From: Niabella soli DSM 19437
GTDB lineage: Bacteria > Bacteroidota > Bacteroidia > Chitinophagales > Chitinophagaceae
DNA: 64,000 nt
Direction of reading: 5' to 3'
Assembly: GCF_000243115.2 (NCBI RefSeq)
Contig: NZ_CP007035.1
Location: 2,356,001 to 2,420,000, forward strand
Below are positions 36,731 through 45,383 of the stretch, one piece after another. The notes under the pieces were generated by a model that was given only the letters and a program-made list of their open reading frames with translations, made no database searches and had not been told where the DNA came from. The first letter of the stretch is position 1. Each line of letters begins with the position of its first letter. Position numbers and translations under genes: made by a program.

Positions 36731-39700
36731 TTAAAAGGTAACATTTACTCCAAGGATCATTGATCGTACAGGTGGCGTGTCAATGCCTACTGTTCCCGCG
36801 CCTTCAGGATCCAACCCTCCCGCTTTCCGGTAGGGTGCATAGAGTATAAATGGATCCGAGGCTGTAACATAAGCGCGGAACGCCTTTAATCCTAACTGGC
36901 TTACCCATCGCGCGGGAAGCGTATATCCAAGGCTTAGTGTACGGATCTTGATAAAGCTTCCGTCAAAATAGCCCAGCAGGGACCGGTAGGCCGGGTTGGT
37001 GGTGGCAGCATTGGGTTTGGGAAATTGATTCTGGTGATTATCGGGCGTCCAGTAATCTACCTGCATATTATTGTAAGTGCCCTGGTAAGTGTTCACAAAA
37101 TTTCCCCCGTACAGACTGCTGTTCATCATAAAGCCCATTCTCGCAAAAGCCACAACAGTAAAATCAAAGCCTTTAAAAGCGATGCGTTGCGTAGTACCTC
37201 CCTGCCATTTAGGCTGGCTGGTGCCTACGATGATCCGGTCGTAGGTTGCGTCAATTTTTCCGTCGGGCACGCCCTGGGGCCCACTCACATCCGCAACTTT
37301 AATAGTACCGATCACAGAAGACGTTCCCGTAAGGGTTAACCCTAATGATTTGGCCAGCGCAGAATCTGCTGAGGTATTCTGCCAGATCCCTAATCGCTTA
37401 TAATCATAAAATACATCAATGGGACTGCCAACAAACCATCCATTGCCTACATCGCTCAACACGCCATTGGCCAGTTGTTTAATAACACCTCGGTTGATTG
37501 AAAAATTAAAATCGCTGGACCAGGAAAAACCCTGTTCCCGCTTCGCCTGGATATTTTCTGTATGCAGGGTGATCTCCATCCCTTTATTTTCTGTTTTGCC
37601 AATATTGGTTACTATTTTATTAGGGATACCGGAGGTTGGAGGCAGTGTTTGCGGTAACAACAAGGAATTGGTGTATTGATGATACAATTCAATGGAGCCG
37701 CTGACCCTGTCCTTAAGTACGCTAAAGTCTATCCCGATATTAGCCGTTGCCGTATTCTCCCAGGTCAGCTTTGGATTGGGCGCGTTGGAAGGATACACAC
37801 CGGTGGTAGTAGTACTTCCGTAATTGTACACTAGCGGAGACAAAGACCCCAGCGTCTGGTAGGGATCAATAGCGGTATTACCCACCATTCCATATCCGGC
37901 CCTCAGTTTCAGGCTTGAGAATATTTCGGATCCTTTTAAGAATTTTTCATTCCCTAAGTTCCATGCCGCAGAAGCAGATGGAAAAACGTGATACTTATTA
38001 CCCGGAGCCAGGCGGGAAGAGCCGTCCGACCGCATAGTAAGCGTAAGCAGGTAACGGTTATCAAAGCCATAGTTCAATCTTCCCATATAGGATAAAATAT
38101 CCCATTTTGAATAAGCGCCCTTACCCGTCAGATTAGAGCCATACACGGGATTATAGAAGGCCAGGTAGTCCGCAGAAATATCTGTATTGTCAAATTGATT
38201 CGACTGGCTTTGCGATTGCTGCAAACTGTAAAGGCCTGTGAAATTTATATGATGTTTTGCTGCAAACGTTTTTTCATATACCAGTAAATTTTCTATCGTG
38301 TAGTCGGTGCTCAATGCCGTTCTGTTAGAGGAGGTGGAGGGCTTACCCAGGTTATAAGTCGTTTTGCTGGCATAGAAATTACCATACACATCACTGCGTA
38401 TCTCGGCTCCTGCATTCAGACGATACTTCAGTCCGTCCAGCAGATTGATCTCACCATAAAACGTAGTAAAAGTCCCCAACCGTTTCCGGGTTTCCACCAC
38501 TGCATTCTTTTCAAAATCCGCCAAAGGGTTCCACACCTGGCTGGCGCTGCCCGGAACAAAATTGTTGAGCACGGCTCCTGTTGAATCAAAAGGCGATACC
38601 AGGGGACTTGCCCGTAACGCCTGCGCCATCGGGTTGGCGCTTTCTCCTTTTCGGGTTGAAAAATTATTTAATGAGCTCAACCCGATTTTAATGCGTTTGC
38701 CTAATTTTTGGTCCACACTAATTTTGACAGAATAGCGCTCAAACGATTGTCCCGGATAAATCCCGGTTTGATTAAAGTACCCTCCTGAAACAGCATACTG
38801 GGTTTTATCTGTCCCCGCTGATACGCCTACCTGGTGATCCGTAATGATCCCCGTTTTGTAGATGTATTGTTGCCAGTTAGTGCTTCTTCCGGTTTTAACC
38901 CCTTCTACTTCTGCCGGGTCAAATACGCCGTTTGTAAGAAAAAGCGGATCATCCAACCCTGTATATTTACCGGGGTTGGCATTAATATTCGCCCATTTTT
39001 TTAATGTGGCAAATTCCTGTCCATTCATAACAGGAAATTCATCGGTTATTTTAGAAGTGCCTATATAACCGCTATAGGTAACCACAGGCGTTGATCCTGC
39101 TTTACCTCGTTTTGTGGTGATCAATAATACGCCATTTGCTCCGCGCGATCCGTAAATAGACGTGGCGGAGGCATCTTTTAATATTTCAACAGATACCACA
39201 TCATCCTGGTTCAGATCTGCTATACTACCATTAAACGGGACGCCATCTACTACGATCAACGGGCTGTTAGAAGCACCCAGTGAGCGGGAGCCCCGGATCA
39301 GTATACTGGGCGTTGCACCGGGCTTGCTGTTGGCGCCGCTTCGCTGAATATCCACTCCCGCTGCCTGTCCCTGCAAAGCATTGCTAAGGTTGGAGGCAGG
39401 AACATTTTTAATGGCCTGCTCGCTTACGGAGGCAATGGCGCCGGTGATATCCCTTTTTCGCTGGGTTCCGTAGCCCACCACAATCACTTCATCTCCAGTT
39501 TTAATATTTGTTTGCAGAACGATACTAAGGGGCTCCGGCCCGGTTACGCTTACTTCCTGTTGCAAAAAGCCCACGCCGGAAAAGACCAGCACCGCTTTAC
39601 TGTTCGCAACCTCAATGCTAAATCTTCCATTGGCATCCGTCGTTGTTCCACGCGTGGTGCCTTTCTCTATAATGTTGATCCCTGTTAACGGCTTGCCGCT

Positions 39701-39853
39701 TTCATCCGTAACCGTCCCTTCTACGTGAATTGCCGCCGGTATCGCATTGCCATTAAGGTTTATAACAGCCATCCCGGCCTGCAGGTCCTTTGCCCAAACC
39801 AACGCCGGGCATAGCAGGATGACCAAAGCAATTGTCCATAATCGTTTATTCAT
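36731..39853 (-). CDS. SusC-like TonB-dependent outer-membrane transporter 2
   Basis: A 1040-residue importer. Signal peptide to about VWAK; the carboxypeptidase-regulatory-like domain begins HVEGTVTDESGKPLTGINIIEKGTTRG, followed by EVIVVGYGTQRKRDITGAI and a plug with NLSNALQGQAAGVDIQRSG and PLIVVDGVPFNG. The barrel ends MILGVNVTF. Unlike SusC1 and SusC3 it lacks the box-N40-TATTG promoter just upstream; it may be read through from GH105 173 bp away, whose promoter does have it. An AAACGTTT palindrome (39999-40006) lies in the space between. Confidence 0.95.
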   Translation of the reverse strand: MNKRLWTIALVILLCPALVWAKDLQAGMAVINLNGNAIPAAIHVEGTVTDESGKPLTGINIIEKGTTRGTTTDANGRFSIEVANSKAVLVFSGVGFLQQEVSVTGPEPLSIVLQTNIKTGDEVIVVGYGTQRKRDITGAIASVSEQAIKNVPASNLSNALQGQAAGVDIQRSGANSKPGATPSILIRGSRSLGASNSPLIVVDGVPFNGSIADLNQDDVVSVEILKDASATSIYGSRGANGVLLITTKRGKAGSTPVVTYSGYIGTSKITDEFPVMNGQEFATLKKWANINANPGKYTGLDDPLFLTNGVFDPAEVEGVKTGRSTNWQQYIYKTGIITDHQVGVSAGTDKTQYAVSGGYFNQTGIYPGQSFERYSVKISVDQKLGKRIKIGLSSLNNFSTRKGESANPMAQALRASPLVSPFDSTGAVLNNFVPGSASQVWNPLADFEKNAVVETRKRLGTFTTFYGEINLLDGLKYRLNAGAEIRSDVYGNFYASKTTYNLGKPSTSSNRTALSTDYTIENLLVYEKTFAAKHHINFTGLYSLQQSQSQSNQFDNTDISADYLAFYNPVYGSNLTGKGAYSKWDILSYMGRLNYGFDNRYLLTLTMRSDGSSRLAPGNKYHVFPSASAAWNLGNEKFLKGSEIFSSLKLRAGYGMVGNTAIDPYQTLGSLSPLVYNYGSTTTTGVYPSNAPNPKLTWENTATANIGIDFSVLKDRVSGSIELYHQYTNSLLLPQTLPPTSGIPNKIVTNIGKTENKGMEITLHTENIQAKREQGFSWSSDFNFSINRGVIKQLANGVLSDVGNGWFVGSPIDVFYDYKRLGIWQNTSADSALAKSLGLTLTGTSSVIGTIKVADVSGPQGVPDGKIDATYDRIIVGTSQPKWQGGTTQRIAFKGFDFTVVAFARMGFMMNSSLYGGNFVNTYQGTYNNMQVDYWTPDNHQNQFPKPNAATTNPAYRSLLGYFDGSFIKIRTLSLGYTLPARWVSQLGLKAFRAYVTASDPFILYAPYRKAGGLDPEGAGTVGIDTPPVRSMILGVNVTF

Positions 39854-40026
39854 GTGTATTCGTTTTAGGAGAGACTAAAAGCTAAACAGGCTTAGAAGCC
39901 GGAACGTCGTTGAGGCGGTACGTTTGAGGCAAGTGAAAAATAAGCCTTTCATGTCTTCCCGCTCTTCCGGGTAGCCATTGGCTCACGACGTTCTGGACAA
40001 ACGTTTAAAATAAAAGCATTATCTGT

Positions 40027-41157
40027 TCATTTCAGCAGGGCCGTAGCACACCAGAGTAAAGGCGCCTGGCCATGCAAATCACCGGTAATACGCTTCCGGT
40101 TGAGATAATATTGATGGTCATTTTTCATATTAGTGCCTTCACACACTTCCGTAATGTCATTATCTGCATTGATGTATTTGATCAATGAGAGCCAGGCTTT
40201 ACGTGCCGCGGGAGCGTACGTGGCTTTGTTAAGCCAGCCTTCTTTTACGCCGGTAATAAATGCGAAAGTGAACATACCGGTACAAGAGGTTTCTTTCCAG
40301 GAAGTGGGGTCGTCAATGAGTTGCCGCCACATACCATCTTCGGCCTGGTGCTTTAATAAGGTAGCCATCATTTTTTTATAGCCTTCCATAATGCGGGACC
40401 GGTTGGGATTATCCTTCGGCAGCGAGCGCAATAATTCGCTCATCCCCGCAGCCATCCAGCCATCGCCCCTGCCCCAGAAATAGGGTACACCCGGCGCATG
40501 ATAAAATAAACCATTGGGTTGTTGCAGGGAATCCAGATAGAAAACCATCTCTTTAGCTGCTTTATCAATATACATACGGTCCCCGGTTGCCCTGTATGCC
40601 TGCGACTGAACAGCGGTGATCATGAACATGTCATCAATCCACAACCGCGTTTGCCAGCTCAATCCTTTATCATAAAAACGATGCGAATCGGGGGTTACCA
40701 TTTTCCCTTCTGGTGGGCCCCACTGCTTATCCGCCATCCGTTTGCCAATAGCCAGGTAACGGGGGTCTTTCGTTTGTATATACAATTCAAAAGGAACTGC
40801 ACCAAACACGGTGCGATCCACATGATCCGGCGTTGGGATCAACGTATCCCTGCTGCCCAGCAGTGGATCAAAACGCGCTACCAGTTGTTTGGTAAACGCG
40901 GTATTACCCGTTACTTTGGCAAAGGTTAACGCTCCGTACCAGGTGCAGGTTTCGGGGTAGGTGATCATTTTTGGCGGGCCCGGCCGGTTAAAATTCGTAT
41001 GCGGTGTTGCAATAAATCTTGACGTGATCCTATCGCCTATCTCTTTTGGTGATGCGCCCTCCGGCCAGTTTTTGAATTGGGGAACAGTTGTCTGTGCAGG
41101 AGCCGCTACCACTTCAAATAACACAGCTCCGATCATCAATGCTTTTACTATTCGCAT
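40027..41157 (-). CDS. GH105 unsaturated rhamnogalacturonyl/glucuronyl hydrolase
   Basis: Removes the unsaturated uronate from lyase products of rhamnogalacturonan or similar polymers. A 376-residue (alpha/alpha)6 barrel with signal peptide (to about APAQ). WQTRLWIDDMFMITAVQSQAY holds the catalytic Asp pair of the family, VPYFWGRGDGWMAAGMSELL the Trp-rich subsite, and HQAEDGMWRQLIDDPTSWKETSCTGMF the remaining signature. It complements GH88 in block A. It has its own promoter with the shared box and is probably the first gene of the SusC2 unit. Confidence 0.92.
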   Translation of the reverse strand: MRIVKALMIGAVLFEVVAAPAQTTVPQFKNWPEGASPKEIGDRITSRFIATPHTNFNRPGPPKMITYPETCTWYGALTFAKVTGNTAFTKQLVARFDPLLGSRDTLIPTPDHVDRTVFGAVPFELYIQTKDPRYLAIGKRMADKQWGPPEGKMVTPDSHRFYDKGLSWQTRLWIDDMFMITAVQSQAYRATGDRMYIDKAAKEMVFYLDSLQQPNGLFYHAPGVPYFWGRGDGWMAAGMSELLRSLPKDNPNRSRIMEGYKKMMATLLKHQAEDGMWRQLIDDPTSWKETSCTGMFTFAFITGVKEGWLNKATYAPAARKAWLSLIKYINADNDITEVCEGTNMKNDHQYYLNRKRITGDLHGQAPLLWCATALLK

Positions 41158-41266
41158 ATAACCGCGTTTAAAATTTCAATCTTCATTATTTACTCAGGAC
41201 CACACTCCCGGTCCACATTCCCTTCAATACAAGTTGCCAAGCAAATGGCCTGCCGGTGATCAAATA

Positions 41267-41326
41267 CAATACTAATGATTAAAAACAGCGGCGCAATTTG
41301 GCATATTATCCGTTTATTAAACAATT
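41267..41326 (-). promoter_or_regulatory. GH105 promoter with shared activator-like box
   Basis: Minus strand: box AATTGTTTAATAAAC (41312-41326), 40 bp, then TATTG (41267-41271) in TAGTATTG, a 7/8 match to TAnnTTTG. A TTG (41294-41296) lies exactly 19 bp upstream of the -7 element, the consensus -33 position for Bacteroidota. The box is identical over 15 bp to the one before SusC3. The predicted leader is about 100 nt. Confidence 0.65.
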
Positions 41327-41391
41327 CCGGCAGAAAGCTGCGGATGGATCCCGAAAGTGTTCCATTACGATAAGGAGTTTATAACGCCAAA

Positions 41392-41410
41392 CAGCGGGAT
41401 ATACCCGCTG
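41392..41410 (-). terminator. Likely terminator of the SusC3 operon
   Basis: cagcggg (41392-41398) and cccgctg (41404-41410) form a perfect 7-bp GC-rich stem with a 5-nt loop. It lies 33 bp past the DUF4998 stop codon and is followed on the minus strand by TTT only. Its place between that gene and the GH105 promoter suits an operon boundary. Confidence 0.6.
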
Positions 41411-41443
41411 TCTGACATATGAACAAGAGTTCTGTTATTTATT

Positions 41444-42181
41444 TTACGGCGTTACGGTTTTATAATCGGTATAAAACGTGTCGATTGCTGTTTTTGTTGG
41501 TGCAAATCCGGTGCGGAACTTAAAAGAGGTTCCGGGTTTATAACCGGTGATCGTATCTGCCGTTGCAAAACCGATAGGATTCCCTCTTTCCGAGAGCAGC
41601 CCCTTGAGATACAGGGTTACCAGTTGATCGGTACTGTTGGTGTACTGTAGTTCCACTACCACGGCCTGCTGGCCGGCGCCAAACCAACTCAGATAAACCG
41701 TTTTCCCGTCTTTTGATTTCGTAACCCCTTTAAGCGAGCGATTGAATATCGACTGGGCATAAGTATCCCCATAAGACGCTGCTGTTACTTCGGATTTTAC
41801 AGAAGAATGTCCAACGCCATCATAGGCGAAGACCTGAAAGGCATACAAACCTTCGGGCAATTTATTAACCATTGCATTGATCGTATCCACGCCGGCACTT
41901 CTTGTTACGGGGATGACCAAAGAATCGGTTTTATTATTCCAGAAAACCTTGCACTGCACAATCTTGGGATCCGACACAAGCATCCATCGGAGCAATACCC
42001 GGTTATCTCCTGAAAAAGCCGTCAGCGAATCGGGTCTGCCGGAATAAACGATCTCCCCGTTCTTTACAAAATCCGCATAGTTGCTATTCATCTTCCCACA
42101 GGAAAAAAGCATTGTAAGGAATAGCGCGCCTCCCAGCAAGCAGGGAGCACAATAGTTCGATAAATTATATTTCATCCTCAT
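41444..42181 (-). CDS. DUF4998 lipoprotein (surface glycan-binding type)
   Basis: A 245-residue lipoprotein. The signal ends TMLFSC, followed by GKMNSNYADFVKNGEIVYSGRPDSL and LLRWMLVSDPKIVQCKVFWNNKTDSL, the recognisable DUF4998 N-terminus; the rest is fibronectin-like beta structure (LPEGLYAFQVFAYDGVGHSSVKSE). Such proteins are encoded after SusC/SusD pairs and are thought to bind glycan at the cell surface. It ends the block D operon. An ATG two codons downstream is an equally good start. Confidence 0.78.
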   Translation of the reverse strand: MRMKYNLSNYCAPCLLGGALFLTMLFSCGKMNSNYADFVKNGEIVYSGRPDSLTAFSGDNRVLLRWMLVSDPKIVQCKVFWNNKTDSLVIPVTRSAGVDTINAMVNKLPEGLYAFQVFAYDGVGHSSVKSEVTAASYGDTYAQSIFNRSLKGVTKSKDGKTVYLSWFGAGQQAVVVELQYTNSTDQLVTLYLKGLLSERGNPIGFATADTITGYKPGTSFKFRTGFAPTKTAIDTFYTDYKTVTP

Positions 42182-42195
42182 TGTTACGGTTATTT

Positions 42196-43413
42196 TTATT
42201 TAAGCTGTCCCCAAATAGACAATTCAAAAACGTGAAAGAATCCTGTTCGGCCGGTAATAGCGCTCCAGCAGTCAACATTTTTCCAGGCAATGTAACGAAC
42301 AGCAGGTGCATTTTCAGGAAAGTCATACTCCTGGCCACTCTTAGCCAGATCAACGTCTTCGTTTGAGTTCTGGCCTTCCGGTAAACCGGAGGGTTTTACC
42401 ATGATCTGGTGATCCAGCAACACCCAACTGTTCACATCATTAGGCGTATTCGTGCCCCATATTTCCCATTCATGCGGGTTTCCATGCCCCCACTCAAATC
42501 CTCCGGTCCGTTGCCAGATCTTGTAGCGGCTGAACCGGGCTTTCACCCCCAGGTCAATGGGGATCCAAATGGGCTGATCTACGTTCTGTTTGGTATGGAA
42601 CATCGACGAAGTATTGCCATCATACAGATTTTTCATGGGATAGCTGCTCGAATAATCAACCGCTTCGATCATTGCGGCGCCGGACTGCGGAAGGGGCTCC
42701 CGCTGCGGGATCGGGTATTTCTTTCTAATGTCTTTAAATAAGGACTTGTCCAGGAGCACCTCATAAATGGGCTTTAGCTGAAACGCCATAGTATCGGAAA
42801 GGTTATTCCAGCGGTCTCTTACCACCAAAGCAAAATCCTGCAACGTAGAGTCCTGGCCCCTAACTTTAAACAGGCCCGCGGGCAATGCGGTATAGGCTGC
42901 ATCGATCTGGCGCCATTCCTTTTGCTCGGCATTCCATTTCAGTGCCATGATAACCATATTCGCTTTGTCTTCATTTGCAAACGATGCAAGGAAGCCACCA
43001 AACGAGGGCGTAACAGACAACGACTGGCGAACTTTTAAAACAGGGGGGGTAAGCGGTTTGATTTTAACAGTTACCGGGGCTGATAGTTTTTCTGCCCTGC
43101 TTACCGTGTACAATTTCACTTCATGTTCATCAGTATCTCCAAACCCCTCTACGATAAGATTGTTTGAGAAAAAAGAGGCTTTCACATCTTTTACTTCTCC
43201 TTTAAACAGGTATTCTGCTTTTACATAAAGCAGGTTGGAGCTGGCCGGCAACGTATAAGATATTTGCGCGCCACCGGAAATATTTTTTACCGTCGCATTG
43301 ACCACGGGATCCGGCGTTGATGGATCTGTATCTATCGGGGTATTTTCTGTTTTTTTACAGCCTATAAAGATTATGGAGCATAATCCAATAAAAAAAGCGG
43401 TTTTCATTTTCAT
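42196..43413 (-). CDS. DUF4959/DUF5000-type surface glycan-binding lipoprotein
   Basis: A 405-residue lipoprotein with lipobox IFIGC and mature KKTENTPIDTDPS. The N-terminal Ig-like part (DUF4959, PDPVVNATVKNISGGAQISYTLP) is followed by a middle DUF5126-like domain. The C-terminal galactose-binding-like domain (DUF5000) has MKNLYDGNTSSMFHT, IPIDLGVKARFSRYKIWQR and GNPHEWEIWGTNTPND. The architecture fits a SusE-position glycan-binding protein. The start at 43413 (or 43407) is chosen over the one at 43446, which would overlap SusD3. Confidence 0.82.
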   Translation of the reverse strand: MKMKTAFFIGLCSIIFIGCKKTENTPIDTDPSTPDPVVNATVKNISGGAQISYTLPASSNLLYVKAEYLFKGEVKDVKASFFSNNLIVEGFGDTDEHEVKLYTVSRAEKLSAPVTVKIKPLTPPVLKVRQSLSVTPSFGGFLASFANEDKANMVIMALKWNAEQKEWRQIDAAYTALPAGLFKVRGQDSTLQDFALVVRDRWNNLSDTMAFQLKPIYEVLLDKSLFKDIRKKYPIPQREPLPQSGAAMIEAVDYSSSYPMKNLYDGNTSSMFHTKQNVDQPIWIPIDLGVKARFSRYKIWQRTGGFEWGHGNPHEWEIWGTNTPNDVNSWVLLDHQIMVKPSGLPEGQNSNEDVDLAKSGQEYDFPENAPAVRYIAWKNVDCWSAITGRTGFFHVFELSIWGQLK

Positions 43414-43439
43414 ATATGTTTTTATTGAATTGATCTGAT

Positions 43440-45374
43440 TTACCATCCCGTATTCTGTACCAGGTTTGTATTGATCCGTAGTTCACTGGTTTGTATGGGC
43501 CACAAATAATTGCGCAATGCAAATCGCTGATTAAACAATAACATCGGGTTGTAATAAGGGATGGCATCTTTTTGCGTGATGTCCCAGCCTCTGATGGGTT
43601 CATTTAATTCTACATGGGCGATCTTCCATCGCAACAAATCCCAGAAACGCTGGCCTTCGAACATCAGTTCAATACCCCGCTCCTGCTGGATGATAGCCCT
43701 CAACCCCTGTTTATCTTTAAACTTCAGCGGGTCCCTGGAATGTTGCGTCCAGGAATCTTCAACAGATTGTAACCCGGCCCTGGCTCTTACCTGGTTGATC
43801 CAATAATACACCTCCGCACCGGGACCGTTCAATTCATTGAGCGCTTCCGCGTATAACAAATACAGATCCGACATCCGGAGCTCGGGCCAGGGATATTGTA
43901 CGGTATTGCTGGTGATATTTCCATCGGCGGCAACCGTTGTTTCAATATTCACTAATTTCTTCGGATAGTACCCTGTAATAGAATAGTTACTGATCCCCTG
44001 TCTGGCGGCTGTTTCGCCGGCTCTTCCTTTTACATACAGCAAACCTGCAGCAGCATATACATTGTAATTATTGACCCAGTTGCCGAACCAGATACCCCTG
44101 TCAAAGCCCAGGGAGGCATAAAAGCGTGGTTCCCTGTCAAAATTAAGCTTCACCGTTTCCTGGCCTTTGGCAATATAGAACTGATCTGCAGCCGCTGCCG
44201 TTTTTAATGCAAAGCGATCATTAAAATTCCAGTCCGGATCTTCAGTAATGGGCACTCCGTTCTTCGAATAAAATAACTCTGCCATTTTTATGGTAGGCGC
44301 TATAATGCTCTTTGCGTTTGAAGTGCTGGTAAAGGGTGCAATATTTGCCATCGAATAACGCTGCATATCGCCGGCACGGCTATCCGTATTAGGCCAGATC
44401 ACTTCAGGGTTATTCACTTTATTGGTTATAGCCGTACGAATGTCCAATTCCTGCCGGATCGTATCATTAAGGATATAGCCTGTATTCCCGGCAAAGGTGG
44501 ACAATGAATAGCCGTTAGTCTTGCAAAATTCAATTGCATCTTTACAGGCTTCTGCGGCCTTCGCCCATTTTTGAGGATCCACCGTTTGTGAAAACAACTG
44601 CCGCCCTTTATTATCGATTAAAGAGGCGTAAGCGGTATTCCCGTTGAATAAAGGGCTTGCAGCGGTAACCAGCACTTTTGCTTTTATCGCTTTTACAATG
44701 CATTTGGTTATTCTTCCCAGGTCTGCATTTTCTGTTCCTGAGATACGATCCGGCAGTTGGTCGCTTGCAGCCGCCTGGTCCAGCAACGATACAATATAAT
44801 TAACACAGGAATCCACCGGCTCCCGGTACACTTTTACTTCTTCCGGGGAAGCCGAAATAGGGAGATTGGTTTTTTCCAGCGGGATGGGGCCGTACATTCT
44901 GAATAAATAAAAATGATAATAGGCTTTCAGGAAAACAACTTCTGCTTTCCAGCGCTCCCGCTCATACTCGTTCAGATCCGGCACTTTATCTACATTTTCC
45001 AAAAAAGTATTGCACTTCCTGATGGCCTGGAACAAGGCAGTTCCGCGGGTTGACCCAGCCCAGAAATTGCCCAGCGGGTTATCCGCATTCTGCAGCCCCC
45101 GGGCAATATTGTTATAGGTAGCATCCACATCCCGGATCGGGTCCATGTACCATACTTCGTCTCCACTGTTAAACGCGGGATTATCATTAAAGGATGCGTC
45201 ATTAGGAAGATAAGAGAAGCAGGAAAATAAATAACGTTCTGCTGATGTTCGTAACGTAAAGGCGCTTTCAATGGTTGCTATACTGTCCGGCACCACATTC
45301 AGAAATTTTTTACAGCCAGGCAATATACCTATAGCGATAATTGCCAGTATTCCTATTTTTTGAATTGTTCTCAT
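43440..45374 (-). CDS. SusD-like outer-membrane glycan-binding lipoprotein 3
   Basis: A 644-residue RagB/SusD protein, longer than the other two. Lipobox GILPGC, then KKFLNVVPDSIATIESAFTLRTSAERYLFSCFSYLPND. The C-terminal domain has PELRMSDLYLLYAEALNEL, WINQVRARAGLQSV and IIQQERGIELMFEGQRFWDLLRWK, and ends LWPIQTSELRINTNLVQNTGW. It follows SusC3 by 9 bp. The extra length lies in insertions around the glycan-facing helices, consistent with a different ligand. Confidence 0.94.
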   Translation of the reverse strand: MRTIQKIGILAIIAIGILPGCKKFLNVVPDSIATIESAFTLRTSAERYLFSCFSYLPNDASFNDNPAFNSGDEVWYMDPIRDVDATYNNIARGLQNADNPLGNFWAGSTRGTALFQAIRKCNTFLENVDKVPDLNEYERERWKAEVVFLKAYYHFYLFRMYGPIPLEKTNLPISASPEEVKVYREPVDSCVNYIVSLLDQAAASDQLPDRISGTENADLGRITKCIVKAIKAKVLVTAASPLFNGNTAYASLIDNKGRQLFSQTVDPQKWAKAAEACKDAIEFCKTNGYSLSTFAGNTGYILNDTIRQELDIRTAITNKVNNPEVIWPNTDSRAGDMQRYSMANIAPFTSTSNAKSIIAPTIKMAELFYSKNGVPITEDPDWNFNDRFALKTAAAADQFYIAKGQETVKLNFDREPRFYASLGFDRGIWFGNWVNNYNVYAAAGLLYVKGRAGETAARQGISNYSITGYYPKKLVNIETTVAADGNITSNTVQYPWPELRMSDLYLLYAEALNELNGPGAEVYYWINQVRARAGLQSVEDSWTQHSRDPLKFKDKQGLRAIIQQERGIELMFEGQRFWDLLRWKIAHVELNEPIRGWDITQKDAIPYYNPMLLFNQRFALRNYLWPIQTSELRINTNLVQNTGW

Positions 45375-45383
45375 ACATTAATT